Assembly: GCA_030535605.1 (NCBI GenBank)
Contig: JAUNRQ010000009.1
Location: forward strand, 1 to 47,935
DNA from: Pseudoxanthomonas suwonensis
GTDB lineage: Bacteria; Pseudomonadota; Gammaproteobacteria; Xanthomonadales; Xanthomonadaceae
DNA: 47,935 nt
Reading direction: 5' to 3'
Shown here: piece after piece, positions 1-8,844 of the stretch
Layout of the letters: each line of letters starts with the position of its first letter
Numbering within the stretch: position 1 is the first letter of the stretch
Made by a program: the position numbers and the translations under genes
Notes under the pieces: generated by a model
What the model was told of the DNA's origin: nothing
What the model saw: only the letters and a program-made list of their open reading frames with translations
Database searches by the model: none

Positions 1-274
1 ACACCGCCAACGGCTCGCCGTTGCGGTCGGTGATCATGCCGCGGATCGCCGGCACTTCGATCTCGCGCACGAAGCGCGCATCGCCCTGCTTGCGGTAGAA
101 CTCGTTGTCGATCAGCTGCAGGTCCATCGCCCGAGCCACCAGCGCCAGGCAGGACACGCCGAGCACGCCGCCGACCAGCAGCAGACGCCCGCGCAGGTTG
201 AACTGCGCCCGATGCCGCGGACGGGCACCCGCGCTGCCGCGCTCTTCGCGTGCTTGGCCGAAACGCCACCTCAT
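1..274 (-). CDS. ftsI: Peptidoglycan D,D-transpeptidase FtsI (PBP3), N-terminal part
   Basis: Only the first 91 codons lie in the window; the gene runs off its left edge. The product is the septal transpeptidase that cross-links peptidoglycan at the division site with FtsW. The translation has a basic cytoplasmic tail of about 27 residues, one membrane segment (about residues 28-48, rich in Leu, Val and Gly), and then the start of the periplasmic pedestal with the motif IRGMITDRNGEPLAV, typical of class B penicillin-binding proteins. The catalytic SxxK motif lies outside the window. The ATG at 274 overlaps the ftsL stop as ATGA, so translation is probably coupled. Identity rests on this motif plus the dcw gene order mraZ-rsmH-ftsL-ftsI. 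Confidence 0.93.
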   Translation of the reverse strand, partial: MRWRFGQAREERGSAGARPRHRAQFNLRGRLLLVGGVLGVSCLALVARAMDLQLIDNEFYRKQGDARFVREIEVPAIRGMITDRNGEPLAV

Positions 275-534
275 GGCCGTACCACCACGATTTCACCGGC
301 CTCGGGCAAGCGCATGCCCAAGCGGTTGCGCGCCACCTGGTCGGTGCGGTTGGATTCGGCCCAGGTCGCCTGCTCCAGCTGCAACTGGCTGAAGACGATG
401 TTCAACTCGTCGCGGGCGCGCTCCAGCCTGGTCAGCTCACCGAACAACTGCCGATGCTGATGGCGCGCCTGGATGATGCCGATGGCGGTGGCGATGTTGG
501 CAACGACGAGGATGGCCAGGATCAGTCGGGGCAT
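271..534 (-). CDS. ftsL: Cell division protein FtsL
   Basis: An 87-residue bitopic membrane protein. Residues 3-22 form a hydrophobic helix ([18 protein letters not shown]). A heptad-like coiled-coil stretch follows at about 30-65 ([15 protein letters not shown]...), the part that pairs with FtsB in the FtsQLB divisome complex. Length and layout match the FtsL family, whose primary sequence is poorly conserved. The strongest support is position: it lies between rsmH (stop at 522, a 13-base overlap) and ftsI (ATGA overlap at 271-274). No enzymatic activity is expected; it is a scaffold that relays activation to FtsWI. Confidence 0.92.
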   Translation of the reverse strand: MPRLILAILVVANIATAIGIIQARHQHRQLFGELTRLERARDELNIVFSQLQLEQATWAESNRTDQVARNRLGMRLPEAGEIVVVRP

Positions 535-1505
535 GCCGCTGCCTCCTGCCGGTCCGTGCCCAGCTTCTCGGCCACCCGCAGCACCGCGCTGCGCGCCCGC
601 GGGTTGTGCGCGATTTCCGCCGCTTCGCCCTTCTGCGCGCCACCGATCAACCGCAGGGTCGGGACGAAAGCGGTTGCTTCCGGCATGCGCCGGTTCGCCG
701 GCGGCGCCTTGGCGCGCGCGGCCATGAACTGCTTGGTGATGCGGTCTTCCAGCGAATGGAAGCTGATCACGGCCAGCCGCCCACCGGGCTTGAGCGCGTC
801 CAGCGCGGCTTCCAGCCCGTCTTCCAGGTCCGCCAGCTCGCGGTTGATGTGGATGCGGATGCCCTGGAAGCTGCGGGTGGCCGGATGGATCTTCGAATCG
901 CCGCGCGGCATCACCCGCGCGATCAGCTCGGCCAGTTCGGCAGTGCGGGTGATCGGCTGCTCGGCGCGACGGGCGACGATGGCCCGCGCGATGCGCCGGC
1001 TCTGCCGCTCCTCGCCGTAGCGGAACAGCACGTCGGCGATCTCGACCTCGTCGGCGCGCGCCAGCCACTGCGCCGCGCTTTCGCCACTGTCCGGATCCAT
1101 GCGCATGTCCAGCGGGCCGTCCTTGCCGAAGGAAAAGCCGCGCTCGGCCTCGTCCAGTTGCGGCGAGGACACCCCCAGGTCCAGCAGCACGCCATCCAGC
1201 CCGTCGGCCAGCGCGTGCCACTGCCCCATCGATGCGAAACTGCCGCGGCGAATGGCCACGCGCGGGTCCGCACCGAACGCGCGTTCGGCCTCGGCAATCG
1301 CTGCGGGGTCCTTGTCCATCACCAGCAAACGCCCTCCCGGGCCCAACTGCTCCAACACGCCGCGTGCATGGCCGCCGCGCCCGAACGTGCCATCCAGATA
1401 GGTGCCATCCGGCTTCACCTGCAGCCCACGCAGCACCTGCCCGTACAGCACGGGCACATGGGCCTGCGGACGGTGGCCGGACACGGTGTCCGCGCCACCG
1501 ACCAT
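522..1505 (-). CDS. rsmH: 16S rRNA (cytosine(1402)-N(4))-methyltransferase RsmH
   Basis: A 327-residue SAM-dependent methyltransferase that modifies C1402 in the ribosomal P site (formerly mraW). Visible family motifs are HVPVL near residue 16, the SAM-binding segment [16 protein letters not shown] (36-51), [20 protein letters not shown] (107-126), the block starting [11 protein letters not shown] (about 211-221) and [14 protein letters not shown] (247-260). The ATG at 1505 shares one base with the mraZ stop (TGATG), so translation is likely coupled. It is the second gene of the dcw operon and is presumably driven by the mraZ promoter. Length is normal for the family. Confidence 0.97.
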   Translation of the reverse strand: MVGGADTVSGHRPQAHVPVLYGQVLRGLQVKPDGTYLDGTFGRGGHARGVLEQLGPGGRLLVMDKDPAAIAEAERAFGADPRVAIRRGSFASMGQWHALADGLDGVLLDLGVSSPQLDEAERGFSFGKDGPLDMRMDPDSGESAAQWLARADEVEIADVLFRYGEERQSRRIARAIVARRAEQPITRTAELAELIARVMPRGDSKIHPATRSFQGIRIHINRELADLEDGLEAALDALKPGGRLAVISFHSLEDRITKQFMAARAKAPPANRRMPEATAFVPTLRLIGGAQKGEAAEIAHNPRARSAVLRVAEKLGTDRQEAAACPD

Positions 1506-1951
1506 CACAACGCCAGCTCGAGCAGGTCCTCGCCCATGTCCGAATCCCCGAGGGTCTTCTGGATCTGGGCCAGGTGGGCCTGCTCGCTCCACAACTCGAA
1601 TTTCCCGCCCATGCCCACCAGCACGGCCTTGCGCTCGATGCCCACGGCCTTGCGGTGGCTGGCGGGAATGGAAATGCGTCCGCTGCCATCGGGCTCCACG
1701 AACGTCGCCGCGCCTACCAGCTTCAGCTGCAGGGTGCGGTTGGTGCTCTTGGCCTGCGACAGCTGGTTGACCTGCTCGCGCAAGCGCTCCCAGGCCGGCT
1801 GCGGGTACAGGTACAGGCAGCCGGACTCGAACGGGTTGTAGGTCACCACCAGACGATTGCCGGCCATGTCGGCCACGGCATCGCGGAACGCGGTCGGGAT
1901 CGCCAACCGGCCCTTGTCGTCGATGGTGATGGCGCTTTCGCCCTGGAACAT
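1505..1951 (-). CDS. mraZ: Transcriptional regulator MraZ
   Basis: A 148-residue DNA-binding protein made of two SpoVT/AbrB-type swapped-hairpin domains. The first is about residues 5-50 ([19 protein letters not shown]) and the second about 76-120 ([19 protein letters not shown]); both carry the DxxGR motif. In Escherichia coli MraZ represses its own operon by binding direct TGGGN repeats upstream of mraZ, and similar repeats are present here at 2011-2035. It is the first gene of the dcw operon. A weak AGG-type Shine-Dalgarno sequence lies 7 bases before the ATG. Confidence 0.97.
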   Translation of the reverse strand: MFQGESAITIDDKGRLAIPTAFRDAVADMAGNRLVVTYNPFESGCLYLYPQPAWERLREQVNQLSQAKSTNRTLQLKLVGAATFVEPDGSGRISIPASHRKAVGIERKAVLVGMGGKFELWSEQAHLAQIQKTLGDSDMGEDLLELAL

Positions 1952-2010
1952 CTCTCAACCTGTGCGGCCGACCCCGCCGGGGCCATGAACTGCTCAGAAA
2001 AGCGACAACT

Positions 2011-2035
2011 TTCCACGCTTTCCCACTGACCGCCA
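2011..2035 (-). promoter_or_regulatory. MraZ operator: three TGGNN direct repeats
   Basis: On the minus strand the sequence reads TGGCG, TGGGA, TGGAA, each starting exactly 10 bases after the last (complement positions 2031-2035, 2021-2025, 2011-2015). This 5-base motif with 5-base spacer matches the known MraZ operator design. A fourth, offset TGGGG lies at 2043-2047. The repeats begin at the -10 element and cover the expected transcription start, so MraZ binding would block the promoter. Autorepression is inferred by analogy. Confidence 0.8.
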
Positions 2036-2063
2036 CGTTATGCCCCATGCCAACCGTTGTCAA
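2035..2063 (-). promoter_or_regulatory. Sigma-70-type promoter of mraZ (dcw operon)
   Basis: The minus strand has a perfect -35 hexamer TTGACA (2058-2063), a 17-base spacer and a weaker -10 TAACGT (2035-2040). The predicted start is near 2028, giving a leader of about 75 bases before the mraZ ATG at 1951. It overlaps the MraZ repeats, which supports the assignment. Confidence 0.65.
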
Positions 2064-2132
2064 CAGCCGCCAACGGAAATTTCACTTGCCCCGTCAATGA
2101 CTTGCGGCAAACTTGAGAGACTTGTTCAAGGT

Positions 2133-2141
2133 TTATCCACA
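2133..2141 (+). promoter_or_regulatory. DnaA box (TTATCCACA)
   Basis: A perfect 9-base match to the high-affinity DnaA box consensus, 70 bases upstream of the mraZ -35 element. A 9-mer occurs by chance, but less often in GC-rich DNA, and this one lies in a promoter region of a division operon. Whether DnaA binds here is an inference. Confidence 0.5.
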
Positions 2142-2153
2142 AGCTGCTGTTTC

Positions 2154-2170
2154 GTCTCAGATTGTGAGAC
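2154..2170. repeat. Perfect 6-bp inverted repeat upstream of mraZ promoter
   Basis: GTCTCA, 5-base spacer GATTG, TGAGAC. It lies about 90 bases upstream of the mraZ -35 and next to the DnaA box. It could be a binding site for a dimeric regulator. No T-run follows on either strand at the right distance, so a terminator is unlikely. Confidence 0.4.
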
Positions 2171-2334
2171 AAAGCGGTTTTTGGATGAATGCGCCGGAGG
2201 TGAAGAGGGGGTGAACAAACCCGCGCGCTCGCCGTGCTGCTTCGCAACATGCGGCGGCGCATGCCGCCCACGGTGGCCGTGCGTCGGTCAGTGTCGGGAA
2301 TGAATGCCGCGGGATGGCACCGGTCGGGGCCCGG

Positions 2335-3987
2335 TCAGCGCCGCACCCACCCCGCCAGCAGCGCCCAGACCCCGCCAAGGCCTGCGATCCAGGTCGCCGC
2401 CGGCAGCGAGAACCAGCGCGGGCCACCGGCGTCCAGGGCGTACAGCACGGCGGCCACCACCAGCAGGCCGCTGCCGATGACCGCGGCGATCATCCGTCGC
2501 TGCATGCGGTGCAGGTCGCGGGTCAGGGCGCTGATGTCTTCGGAGCGCATGAGAATGCGGTGTTCGCCGTGCACCTGCTGGTCGAGCCAGGCGTGCAGCA
2601 GCCGCGGCATGTCCGGGGCGTGGGTGATGAGTTCGGGCAGGCGCTTGCGGAATTCGCCGAACAGCCGTCGCGGACTGTAACGCTGCACCAGGATTCGGCC
2701 GAGCACCGGTTTGGCCACCGCCCAGATGTCGATCTTCGGGTCCAGTTGCCGGCCGATGCCCTCGATGTTCAGCAGGGTCTTCTGCAGCAGGATCAGTTGC
2801 GGTTGCAGGGTCAACTGGTAGCGCTGCGCGGTCCGGAACAGCTTGGCCAGCACTTCACCCAGTGAAATCTCGCTCAGCGGCCGAGTGAAATACGGTTCGC
2901 ACACCCCCCGCACCGCCGCTTCCAGCTCATCGATGCGGATGCTGGCGGGCATCCAGCCGGCCTCCACGTGCAACTCGGCAATGCGGCGATAGTCCTGGTT
3001 GAAGATCGCCATGAAGTTTTCGGCCAGGTAGTACTGGTCCTCGGACGAGAGCTGCCCGACGATGCCGAAGTCGACGGCGATGAAGCGCGGGTCGGTGGCG
3101 CGCTGCGGATCGACCCAGATGTTGCCGGCATGGGCATCGGCGTGGAAGAAGTTGTCGCGGAACACCTGCGTGTAGAACACCCGCACGCCCTTGGCGGCCA
3201 GCGCCTTGCGGTCGATGCCGGCGGCGTCCAGCGCGGCGATGTCATCGCTGCGGATGCCGTGGACGCGCTCCATGGTCATCGCGTTTTCCGCGGTGTGGCT
3301 CCAGATCACCTCCGGCACGTACAGGTCGGGCGAATCCTTCCAGTGGCGGCGCAGCACGCTGGCGTTGGCGGCCTCGCGCTGCAGGTCCGTTTCCGCGGCC
3401 AGGGTGTTGCGGATTTCCGCCACCACCTCGCGCGGACGGATCTTGTCGGCCGCCGGATGCGTGCGCTCCACCAGCAGCGCCAGTGAATCCAGCAGCGCGA
3501 TGTCGCCGTCGATCTGCTTGCGGATGTCGGGGCGCAGGACCTTGACCACCACCTCGCGACCGTCATGCAGGGTGGCCGGATGCACCTGGGCGATGCTCGC
3601 CGACGCCAGCGGGGTGACGTCGAAGCGGGCATACGCCTCTTCGATGCTTCGGCCCAGCGCCTGCTCCACTCGGGCACGCGCGGCGTGCCCATCGAATGGC
3701 GCCACCTGATCCTGCAGCAACGCCAGTTCGTCGGCGATATCCGGCGGCACCAGGTCACGACGGGTGGACAGGATCTGTCCGAACTTGACGAAGATCGGCC
3801 CCAGTTCCTGCAGGCACAGGCGCAGGCGCGCGCCGCGCGACAGGGCCGCGACCTCGCGCGAGGCCCGCGGCACGAACGGCCGCATCAGTTTCAACCAGCG
3901 CTCGGCGGGGGTGCCATCCAGCAGCGCATCCAGCCGATGGCGCAGCAGGACCCGACCGATGCGCAGCGCGCGGCGCAGCGACTTCAT
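2335..3987 (-). CDS. ubiB: Ubiquinone biosynthesis regulatory protein kinase-like UbiB
   Basis: A 550-residue member of the UbiB/ADCK3 atypical kinase family, needed for ubiquinone synthesis at the inner membrane, probably through ATPase activity that helps lipid intermediates reach the Ubi complex. Family signatures are present: the KxGQ motif in [16 protein letters not shown] (about residue 67), the Ala-rich loop SASIAQVH (about 128-135), the catalytic loop around [12 protein letters not shown] and the AVDFGIVG motif. Two C-terminal hydrophobic helices (about 495-520 and 525-547) anchor it in the membrane. Its ATG overlaps the ubiJ stop as ATGA, so the two genes form an operon. ubiE, usually upstream in Enterobacteria, is not beside them here. 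Confidence 0.96.
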   Translation of the reverse strand: MKSLRRALRIGRVLLRHRLDALLDGTPAERWLKLMRPFVPRASREVAALSRGARLRLCLQELGPIFVKFGQILSTRRDLVPPDIADELALLQDQVAPFDGHAARARVEQALGRSIEEAYARFDVTPLASASIAQVHPATLHDGREVVVKVLRPDIRKQIDGDIALLDSLALLVERTHPAADKIRPREVVAEIRNTLAAETDLQREAANASVLRRHWKDSPDLYVPEVIWSHTAENAMTMERVHGIRSDDIAALDAAGIDRKALAAKGVRVFYTQVFRDNFFHADAHAGNIWVDPQRATDPRFIAVDFGIVGQLSSEDQYYLAENFMAIFNQDYRRIAELHVEAGWMPASIRIDELEAAVRGVCEPYFTRPLSEISLGEVLAKLFRTAQRYQLTLQPQLILLQKTLLNIEGIGRQLDPKIDIWAVAKPVLGRILVQRYSPRRLFGEFRKRLPELITHAPDMPRLLHAWLDQQVHGEHRILMRSEDISALTRDLHRMQRRMIAAVIGSGLLVVAAVLYALDAGGPRWFSLPAATWIAGLGGVWALLAGWVRR

Positions 3988-4610
3988 GCGCGGCCCTGCA
4001 GGCGCGCGAGTCGTGCAGCCAGCCGCTCGACATCATCACGCAGCGCATCGACGTCATCGTGGAACGCCGCCAGCTCGGCACGCGGGACGATGTCGCGCGA
4101 CTCTTCGGTCAGGTAGTCGGCCATGCTTTCGGCACCGCCCCGGACGACGAGTTTCGCCTGCCGCAGGCCGGCAGCGATGCCATTGGCCAGCTGCACGCCG
4201 AGAACATCGCCGAACACCGCAACGAACGGCTGCTGCCAGTCGGGATCGAATCGCTGGGCCAGTTGTTGCAGGCGGCGAGCAAGCTCGGCATCGCCTTCGA
4301 TGCGCAGCTTGCCGACCGGGGTATCCCGCGCGTCACGCAGGAAGGGCAGCTGGCCAAGCAGCCCGCCCAGCGTGCTGCGGATGGACAGATCGGCTTCGGC
4401 GTCCGCCGGCACGGGGCCGACCCTCAACGCCTCCCCGTCGACGCTCACCTGCATGGCCAACGGCGGCGAGGCCACGTGCACGGCGACGCTGCGGCCGTCC
4501 AGCGCGCGCAGGCTTTCGCGGATTTCCGCGTCCAGCACCAAGGCGCGGTTGAGCGCCGCCTCGAGCACGCGGCCGGCGGGTTGCTTCCAGTTGAAGGCGG
4601 GGGCATCCAT
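3984..4610 (-). CDS. ubiJ: Ubiquinone biosynthesis accessory factor UbiJ
   Basis: A 208-residue SCP2-domain protein. UbiJ binds polyprenylated quinone intermediates in a hydrophobic pocket and, with UbiK, organises the soluble Ubi complex. The N-terminal two thirds follow the SCP2 pattern ([23 protein letters not shown], then [20 protein letters not shown]). The C-terminus (about 170-208, [22 protein letters not shown]) is a predicted coiled coil, as in E. coli UbiJ, where it pairs with UbiK. Translational coupling to ubiB (ATGA) fixes the context. The symbol rests on domain layout and neighbour, because SCP2 sequences diverge strongly. Confidence 0.85.
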   Translation of the reverse strand: MDAPAFNWKQPAGRVLEAALNRALVLDAEIRESLRALDGRSVAVHVASPPLAMQVSVDGEALRVGPVPADAEADLSIRSTLGGLLGQLPFLRDARDTPVGKLRIEGDAELARRLQQLAQRFDPDWQQPFVAVFGDVLGVQLANGIAAGLRQAKLVVRGGAESMADYLTEESRDIVPRAELAAFHDDVDALRDDVERLAARLARLQGRA

Positions 4611-4757
4611 GGCGGTAGTTTAGGCGCTGCACCTGTCACGGGAGCGGATTCGATCCGTGGGCGGGTGGATGGTCGCGTGGACGCTTGGCTGGTAATGGCG
4701 CGAACGACGCGCCCTGAGCCTGGCGAGGCGCTGTCGCAGAGCGGTGCTTGCGCCGCC

Positions 4758-5771
4758 CTACGAAGGCGAGGCGGATTGCCAGGCGTCACGCAGCCGACGC
4801 AAGCCCTCGTCCATCGACACCTTCGGCACGTAGCCGAAGTCGCGTCGCGCCGGGGCCATGCTGTACCAATGGGTGGTCGCCAGCTGCTCGGCGAGGAACC
4901 GCGTCATCGGCGGCTCGCCCGCCAGCCGCAGCAGTGGCCACAGCGTTTCGGCAACCGCGCCGATGGCATAGGCCGCGGCGAACGGCAGCGACTTGTCCAC
5001 GGCCGGCGCACCGGCGGCCGACAGCAGGGCGTTGATGGTTTCGCGCAGGGTGCGCGGCTCGCCGTTGCTGATGAAATAGGCACGACCGGCGCAGGCGGCA
5101 CCGGGTGCGAGGTGGTCGAAGGCGTCGAAGTGCGCCTGCGCGGCATTGTCGACGTAGGTGGTGTCGATGACCTTCTCCCCACCACCGACCAGCCGCAGGC
5201 GCCCTGACTTCGCGCGTTCCACCAGCCGCGGCAGCAACTGGTTGTCGCCGACGCCCCAGATCAGCCGCGGGCGCAGGGCCACCGTGGCCAGGGTGGCATC
5301 GTTGGCCGCGAGCACGGCCTTTTCGGCGATCAGCTTGGTGGCGGCATACGGGGCCTTGAGGTCCTCGCCGTAAGGCACGTCCTCGGCCGTGCCGCCGGCC
5401 ACCGGACGGGTGGCGCGATGGGTGACGCTCGGGGTGGAGGTGTACACGAGCCGACCGATGCCATGCGTGCGGCAGGCGGCGATGACATGCCCGGTGCCCA
5501 GCACATTGGCGCGGTGGTAGCTGTCGTAACTGCCCCAGGCGCCGGCCTTGGCGGCGTTATGGAACACCGCATCGCATCCGGTCGCAGCCTCGGCGACGGC
5601 CGCGGCATCGGCAAGGTCACCCTGTCGCTGCTGCACGCCAAGCGCGTGCAGCGCCGGATACTGGCCGCGATTGAAGCTGACCACCTCGTGCCCGCGCTCA
5701 CGCAACCCGCGACACAACGCCTGGCCCAGGAAACCGCCGCCACCGGTGACGAGGATCTTCATCGTTCGCAT
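4758..5771 (-). CDS. oleD: 2-alkyl-3-oxoalkanoate reductase OleD
   Basis: A 337-residue NAD(P)-dependent short-chain/epimerase-type reductase. OleD reduces the 2-alkyl-3-oxoalkanoate made by OleA to the beta-hydroxy acid in long-chain olefin synthesis. The Rossmann motif GGGGFLG (10-16) follows ILVTG, and the catalytic pair is Tyr142 and Lys146 (PYAATK), preceded by VYTSTPSV (109-116). The [16 protein letters not shown] block is typical of the 3-beta-HSD-like branch. On sequence alone it could be any sugar epimerase-like enzyme; the assignment rests on oleC, oleB and oleA lying upstream on the same strand. An in-frame ATG at 5762 is an alternative start. Its 5' end is partly duplicated at 6001-6074. 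Confidence 0.88.
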   Translation of the reverse strand: MRTMKILVTGGGGFLGQALCRGLRERGHEVVSFNRGQYPALHALGVQQRQGDLADAAAVAEAATGCDAVFHNAAKAGAWGSYDSYHRANVLGTGHVIAACRTHGIGRLVYTSTPSVTHRATRPVAGGTAEDVPYGEDLKAPYAATKLIAEKAVLAANDATLATVALRPRLIWGVGDNQLLPRLVERAKSGRLRLVGGGEKVIDTTYVDNAAQAHFDAFDHLAPGAACAGRAYFISNGEPRTLRETINALLSAAGAPAVDKSLPFAAAYAIGAVAETLWPLLRLAGEPPMTRFLAEQLATTHWYSMAPARRDFGYVPKVSMDEGLRRLRDAWQSASPS

Positions 5772-5797
5772 TGCCCGCTCATGATTCGACCTGAATT

Positions 5798-6379
5798 GTA
5801 GGAGCCAATTCCGTTCGCTCCCACGGTGCCTGATGCCCGAACCCGTCGCGAATTGAATTCGCTCCTACGATGCCTGATGCCCGAGTCCGTCGCGAATTGA
5901 ATTCGCTCCTACGATGCTTGGCTGGCCGTGCACGCCGCCAGTCGGCTTGACTCGTAAGCCGATGCGTGGGCATTCCCCGGTGAACCTCTGCGCGCCAGAC
6001 GCCGCGACCGGTGACGAAGCCTTCATCGTTCGCGTTGCGGGCTCACCGTGAGGCCTGGATTGTGGGAGCGAATTCATTCGCGACGGGATCGCCGCGCATC
6101 TGCGTCCCCGGTGGGCCCTGCCCGCTCACCTCTGGACCAGAGCCGTAGGAGCGAATTCAATTCGCGACGGGTCGCCGCCGCACCGACCCGCGGTCACTCA
6201 TGCACGAATCGCGGCATGGCCGACCTGGCTGAAACACCCGCAGCGGCAAGTGGCAGAACAGAACCTGTCGCGAATTGAATTCGCTCCCACGCGCCAGACT
6301 GGCCGAACCGGTCGCGAATTGAGTTCGCTCCCACGATACCTGGCTGGCCGAACCGGTGGCGAATTGAATTGGCTCCTAC
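5798..6379. repeat. REP-type repeat array, eight copies, between oleD and oleC
   Basis: This is a 600-base stretch without genes. It holds eight copies of a roughly 24-base imperfect palindrome that begins GTAGGAGC or GTGGGAGC and ends TTCGCGAC. The plus orientation is at 6062-6084 and 6145-6168; the reverse orientation is at 5845-5868, 5889-5912, 6267-6290, 6311-6334 and 6356-6379; a diverged copy at 5798-5824 has matching ends (GTAGGAGC and GCTCCCAC). The two at 5845-5912 are part of a 44-base tandem unit that shares the flank TGCCTGATGCCCGA. The three at 6267-6379 share a 45-base unit with the flank CTGGC(T)GGCCGAACCGG. I saw no other copies in the window and no REP-associated transposase. 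Confidence 0.85.
6001..6074. repeat. Decayed partial copy of the oleD 5' region
   Basis: The segment aligns with 5736-5810, the first codons of oleD and its upstream flank including the first REP copy. Shared blocks are ACCGGTGACGA, CTTCATCGTTCGC, TTG and GGATTGT/GAATTGT before the REP palindrome. By eye identity is about 75-80 percent with small indels. The copy has no open reading frame continuing oleD. It implies that part of the array arose by local duplication of the oleD start together with its REP. Confidence 0.7.
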
Positions 6380-8040
6380 GACATCTGGCTGGCAGCCCAT
6401 GCGGCGAGCGTCTCGCGACCGATCTTGGCGTTGTGGCGGATGTCCACCGGGAAGGGTCGCGGATGGTGCAGGAAGCGCCGGACCTTGGCGGTGTGCACGC
6501 GGCCATCCGCGAGCTGGCGCAGTTCCGCTTCGATCCGCCGCCACTGCGCGGCATCGGTTCCTGGCCGCAGTTCCACGCACAGCACCGGCACCTGCGCGCC
6601 GGCAGGGCCGACGCCGACCAAGGCACTGCGGGCGACTTCCGGATGAGTGTTGAACACCGGTTCCAGTTGCTCGGTGCACAGCGTGGTGTCGGCATCGACC
6701 ACCACCCGCTGCGACTTGCGGCCACAGAACCACAGCCGGCCCTCGGCATCGACGTAACCAAGGTCACCCATGCGGTGGACGATGCGGCTCGCGCCGCCTG
6801 CGCCATCGGCATGCGGTGGCACCAGCGCTTCGCTGATCTTGCCGGCAGCGGTGGCCGCTTCGCGGTGGAAGTAGCTGTCGGTCACGCTGGGGCCGGCGAC
6901 CGTGATTTCGCCGATCTGCCCGGGCGAGACCAGCAGCGCATCGTTCCATTGCGGGAAGGGCTCGTCGCTGATGCCGATGATGCGCACCTCGTTGGGGGCG
7001 ACCGGGCGACCGACGCAGGTGCCGGCGCCTTCCTCGGTCCGCCCGCGCAGGGTCAGCAGTTCGCGACCCTCGATCACCGCCACCGGCAGGCACTCGGTCG
7101 CCCCGTAGGGGGTCCAGAATCGCGCATCCTCCGGCAACAGCTCCAGCATGCGCGCCACCACTTCCGGCGGCACCGGTGCGCCGGCACTGGTGACGCGCTT
7201 GACCGTCGGCAACGGCCTGCCGAACTCGGCCAGTACCCGCATCAACGCCGGCGAGCCGAACAGCTGGGTCACGCCGAAGCGCTCGATCGCCGCATGCAGC
7301 TTCAGAGGATTGGCACGCGCCGGCCGGGTCGGGTCCATGTCGGGAATGACGGACGTCAGGCCCAGCGCCGGGTCGAACAGGGCGAACGGAGGGAATGTCG
7401 GCAGGTCGACGCCACCTGGCTCGATGGCGAATGCCTCGCGCAGCATGTCCAGCTGGGCAACGAAGTGGCGGTGGCGATAGACCACGCCCTTGGGCACGCC
7501 GGTGGAGCCGCTGGTGAACAGGATCGCGGCGACGTCCTCGCCATCGGTGGGTGCCTGTTGCGGACCGGCATCCTGTCCGGCGGCCTCGATCCGGGCCAGC
7601 GTGGTGCCGCCCCAGCCCAGGCGGGGACCGACGGTCACCAGGGTTCGCGCCGAGCGCGCCCAACCCAGCGCAAGCCGCGCCAGATGCGCCAGCGCGATGC
7701 CGATGAACGCCTGCGGCCTGGCTTCGTCCAGACACTGCTTCAGCGCGCGCCGGTCGATGCCCGGGTCCACCAGCACCGGCACGGCGCCGCACTTGAACAG
7801 CGCGAACATCAGCAGGAAGAACTCCGGACCCGGCCGCACCATCACCACCGTGCGCACGCCGCGCCCGATGCCATGCCGCACCAATCCGGCGGCGATGGCA
7901 TCGCTGCGCGCGTCCAGTTCGGCGTAGCTCAGGGCCGAGCCGTAGCCGCCGTCACGGCCCGGATAGTGCATCGCGACCTGATCGCCGCGTTCACGTGCCA
8001 GCAGCGGCAGGCTGGCGGCGATGTTCATGGAAATCGACAT
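6376..8040 (-). CDS. oleC: Olefin beta-lactone synthetase OleC
   Basis: A 554-residue member of the ANL adenylating superfamily. OleC uses ATP to convert the 2-alkyl-3-hydroxyalkanoic acid from OleD into a beta-lactone. The AMP-binding P-loop FTSGSTGVPKGVVYRH lies at 175-190, the A5 motif is TPYGATE, and the hinge and C-terminal subdomain contain GDLGYVDAEGRLWFCGRKSQRV and the conserved Lys near the end (HNAKIGRETLAAW). It looks like a fatty-acyl-CoA ligase; the ole neighbours decide the call. The ATG at 8040 is preceded by GGGAGA about 14 bases away, and a second in-frame ATG at 8028 is possible. The 3' end touches the last REP copy. The divergent gene upstream starts 71 bases away. Confidence 0.9.
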   Translation of the reverse strand: MSISMNIAASLPLLARERGDQVAMHYPGRDGGYGSALSYAELDARSDAIAAGLVRHGIGRGVRTVVMVRPGPEFFLLMFALFKCGAVPVLVDPGIDRRALKQCLDEARPQAFIGIALAHLARLALGWARSARTLVTVGPRLGWGGTTLARIEAAGQDAGPQQAPTDGEDVAAILFTSGSTGVPKGVVYRHRHFVAQLDMLREAFAIEPGGVDLPTFPPFALFDPALGLTSVIPDMDPTRPARANPLKLHAAIERFGVTQLFGSPALMRVLAEFGRPLPTVKRVTSAGAPVPPEVVARMLELLPEDARFWTPYGATECLPVAVIEGRELLTLRGRTEEGAGTCVGRPVAPNEVRIIGISDEPFPQWNDALLVSPGQIGEITVAGPSVTDSYFHREAATAAGKISEALVPPHADGAGGASRIVHRMGDLGYVDAEGRLWFCGRKSQRVVVDADTTLCTEQLEPVFNTHPEVARSALVGVGPAGAQVPVLCVELRPGTDAAQWRRIEAELRQLADGRVHTAKVRRFLHHPRPFPVDIRHNAKIGRETLAAWAASQMS

Positions 8041-8111
8041 CCGTCCATTGTCTCCCAGAGGCGGCGGCGTGGCACTTGCGCGCCACCCCCGACCTGCCCG
8101 AAATTGCGCGG

Positions 8112-8531
8112 ATGTCGCACCCCTGCCTGTCCTGCGGCGCCTGCTGCGCCAGCTACCGCGTCGCCTTCCATTGGTCGGAGGCCGATGATGCCCCGAACGG
8201 CCACGTGCCCGCCGCACTGACCGGCAGCCTGCGCATGCACGAGCGTGCGATGCGCGGCACCGATCAACCGCAGCCCCGATGCGTGGCACTGGTCGGCGTC
8301 ATCGGCCTCGCCGCCCACTGCGGCATCTATCCGCAGCGTCCCTCGCCCTGCCACCAGTTGCTGCCGTCATGGGAGTCCGGACGGGCCGACGCGCAGTGCG
8401 ACCGCGCCCGCATCCGCCACGGACTGCGGCCACTGCAACCGCATGACTGGCCGACTCGCCACGCGTTCCCCGACGGCGATCAGGCCAACGACGCGTTGTG
8501 GTCCGACGGCGATGGCACCCAAGCGGCGTGA
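8112..8531 (+). CDS. YkgJ family cysteine cluster protein (long form)
   Basis: A 139-residue protein with the YkgJ-type zinc- or iron-chelating motif at the N-terminus (CLSCGACCASYRVAF, residues 5-19), further Cys residues at about 57, 70 and 80 (CGIYPQRPSPCHQLLP) and a CDRAR segment. The family (UPF0153) is thought to bind a metal ion, and no reaction is established. It is divergent from oleC (71-base gap) and convergent with oleB, so it sits inside the ole region on the opposite strand. A link to olefin synthesis is not shown. The C-terminus is hydrophilic, with no membrane segment or signal peptide. A second, shorter family member lies at 34012. Confidence 0.85.
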   Translation: MSHPCLSCGACCASYRVAFHWSEADDAPNGHVPAALTGSLRMHERAMRGTDQPQPRCVALVGVIGLAAHCGIYPQRPSPCHQLLPSWESGRADAQCDRARIRHGLRPLQPHDWPTRHAFPDGDQANDALWSDGDGTQAA

Positions 8532-8844
8532 GCCGATCGGCCGCGCAAGCCGGCAGTGTCCGCAGGCCCACCGCCAGCTTGCGCACGCGCCCCAGGGACA
8601 TGGCGGTGTCCGGCTGGCAGCACCGGCTGGCAATCAGTGAACGCAACCGCTCCGGCCGGGGCCGGGCGTGGGGGACGAAAGAACGACGCTGACGGCCGTT
8701 TGGCACCTGCGCGTCACGCAGGTTGCGGACGTCCACTTCGACAATCCGCCGCCACCGCGCCCGGCGAAGGCCATGGCCACACTCCGTCGGGTCCCCGGTG
8801 ACCGACACGCTGACGGCTGGCTCAGGTCCCGGACCTGACGCCAA
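8532..8844. other. Non-coding stretch between convergent ykgJ-type gene and oleB
   Basis: 313 bases without a supported gene. ORFs cross it on both strands, but none has a Shine-Dalgarno sequence, a recognisable motif or balanced residue use (Arg-rich shadows). I see no T-run terminator, tRNA or REP copy. It may be a decayed gene remnant, but nothing proves this. Confidence 0.5.

Larger units (their letters stand above)
1952..2334. other. Intergenic region upstream of the dcw operon
   Basis: 383 bases without a gene, between mraZ and the end of ubiB. It holds the mraZ leader, MraZ repeats, a sigma-70-type promoter, a DnaA box and an inverted repeat, each listed separately. It also has a hairpin (CATGCG, GCGG loop, CGCATG at 2248-2263) with no T-run. 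The leftmost 70 bases before the ubiB stop show nothing I can name. A/T content around 2090-2180 is visibly higher than in the coding sequence on either side, as expected for a regulatory region. Confidence 0.6.

Noticed and set aside
5798..6379. CRISPR array
   Set aside because: The repeats are palindromic, occur in both orientations, and the spacers are themselves related; no cas genes are present.
6250..8220. 656-codon plus-strand open frame opposite oleC, starting in the REP array
   Set aside because: It shows no domain; the opposite strand encodes an intact adenylating enzyme.
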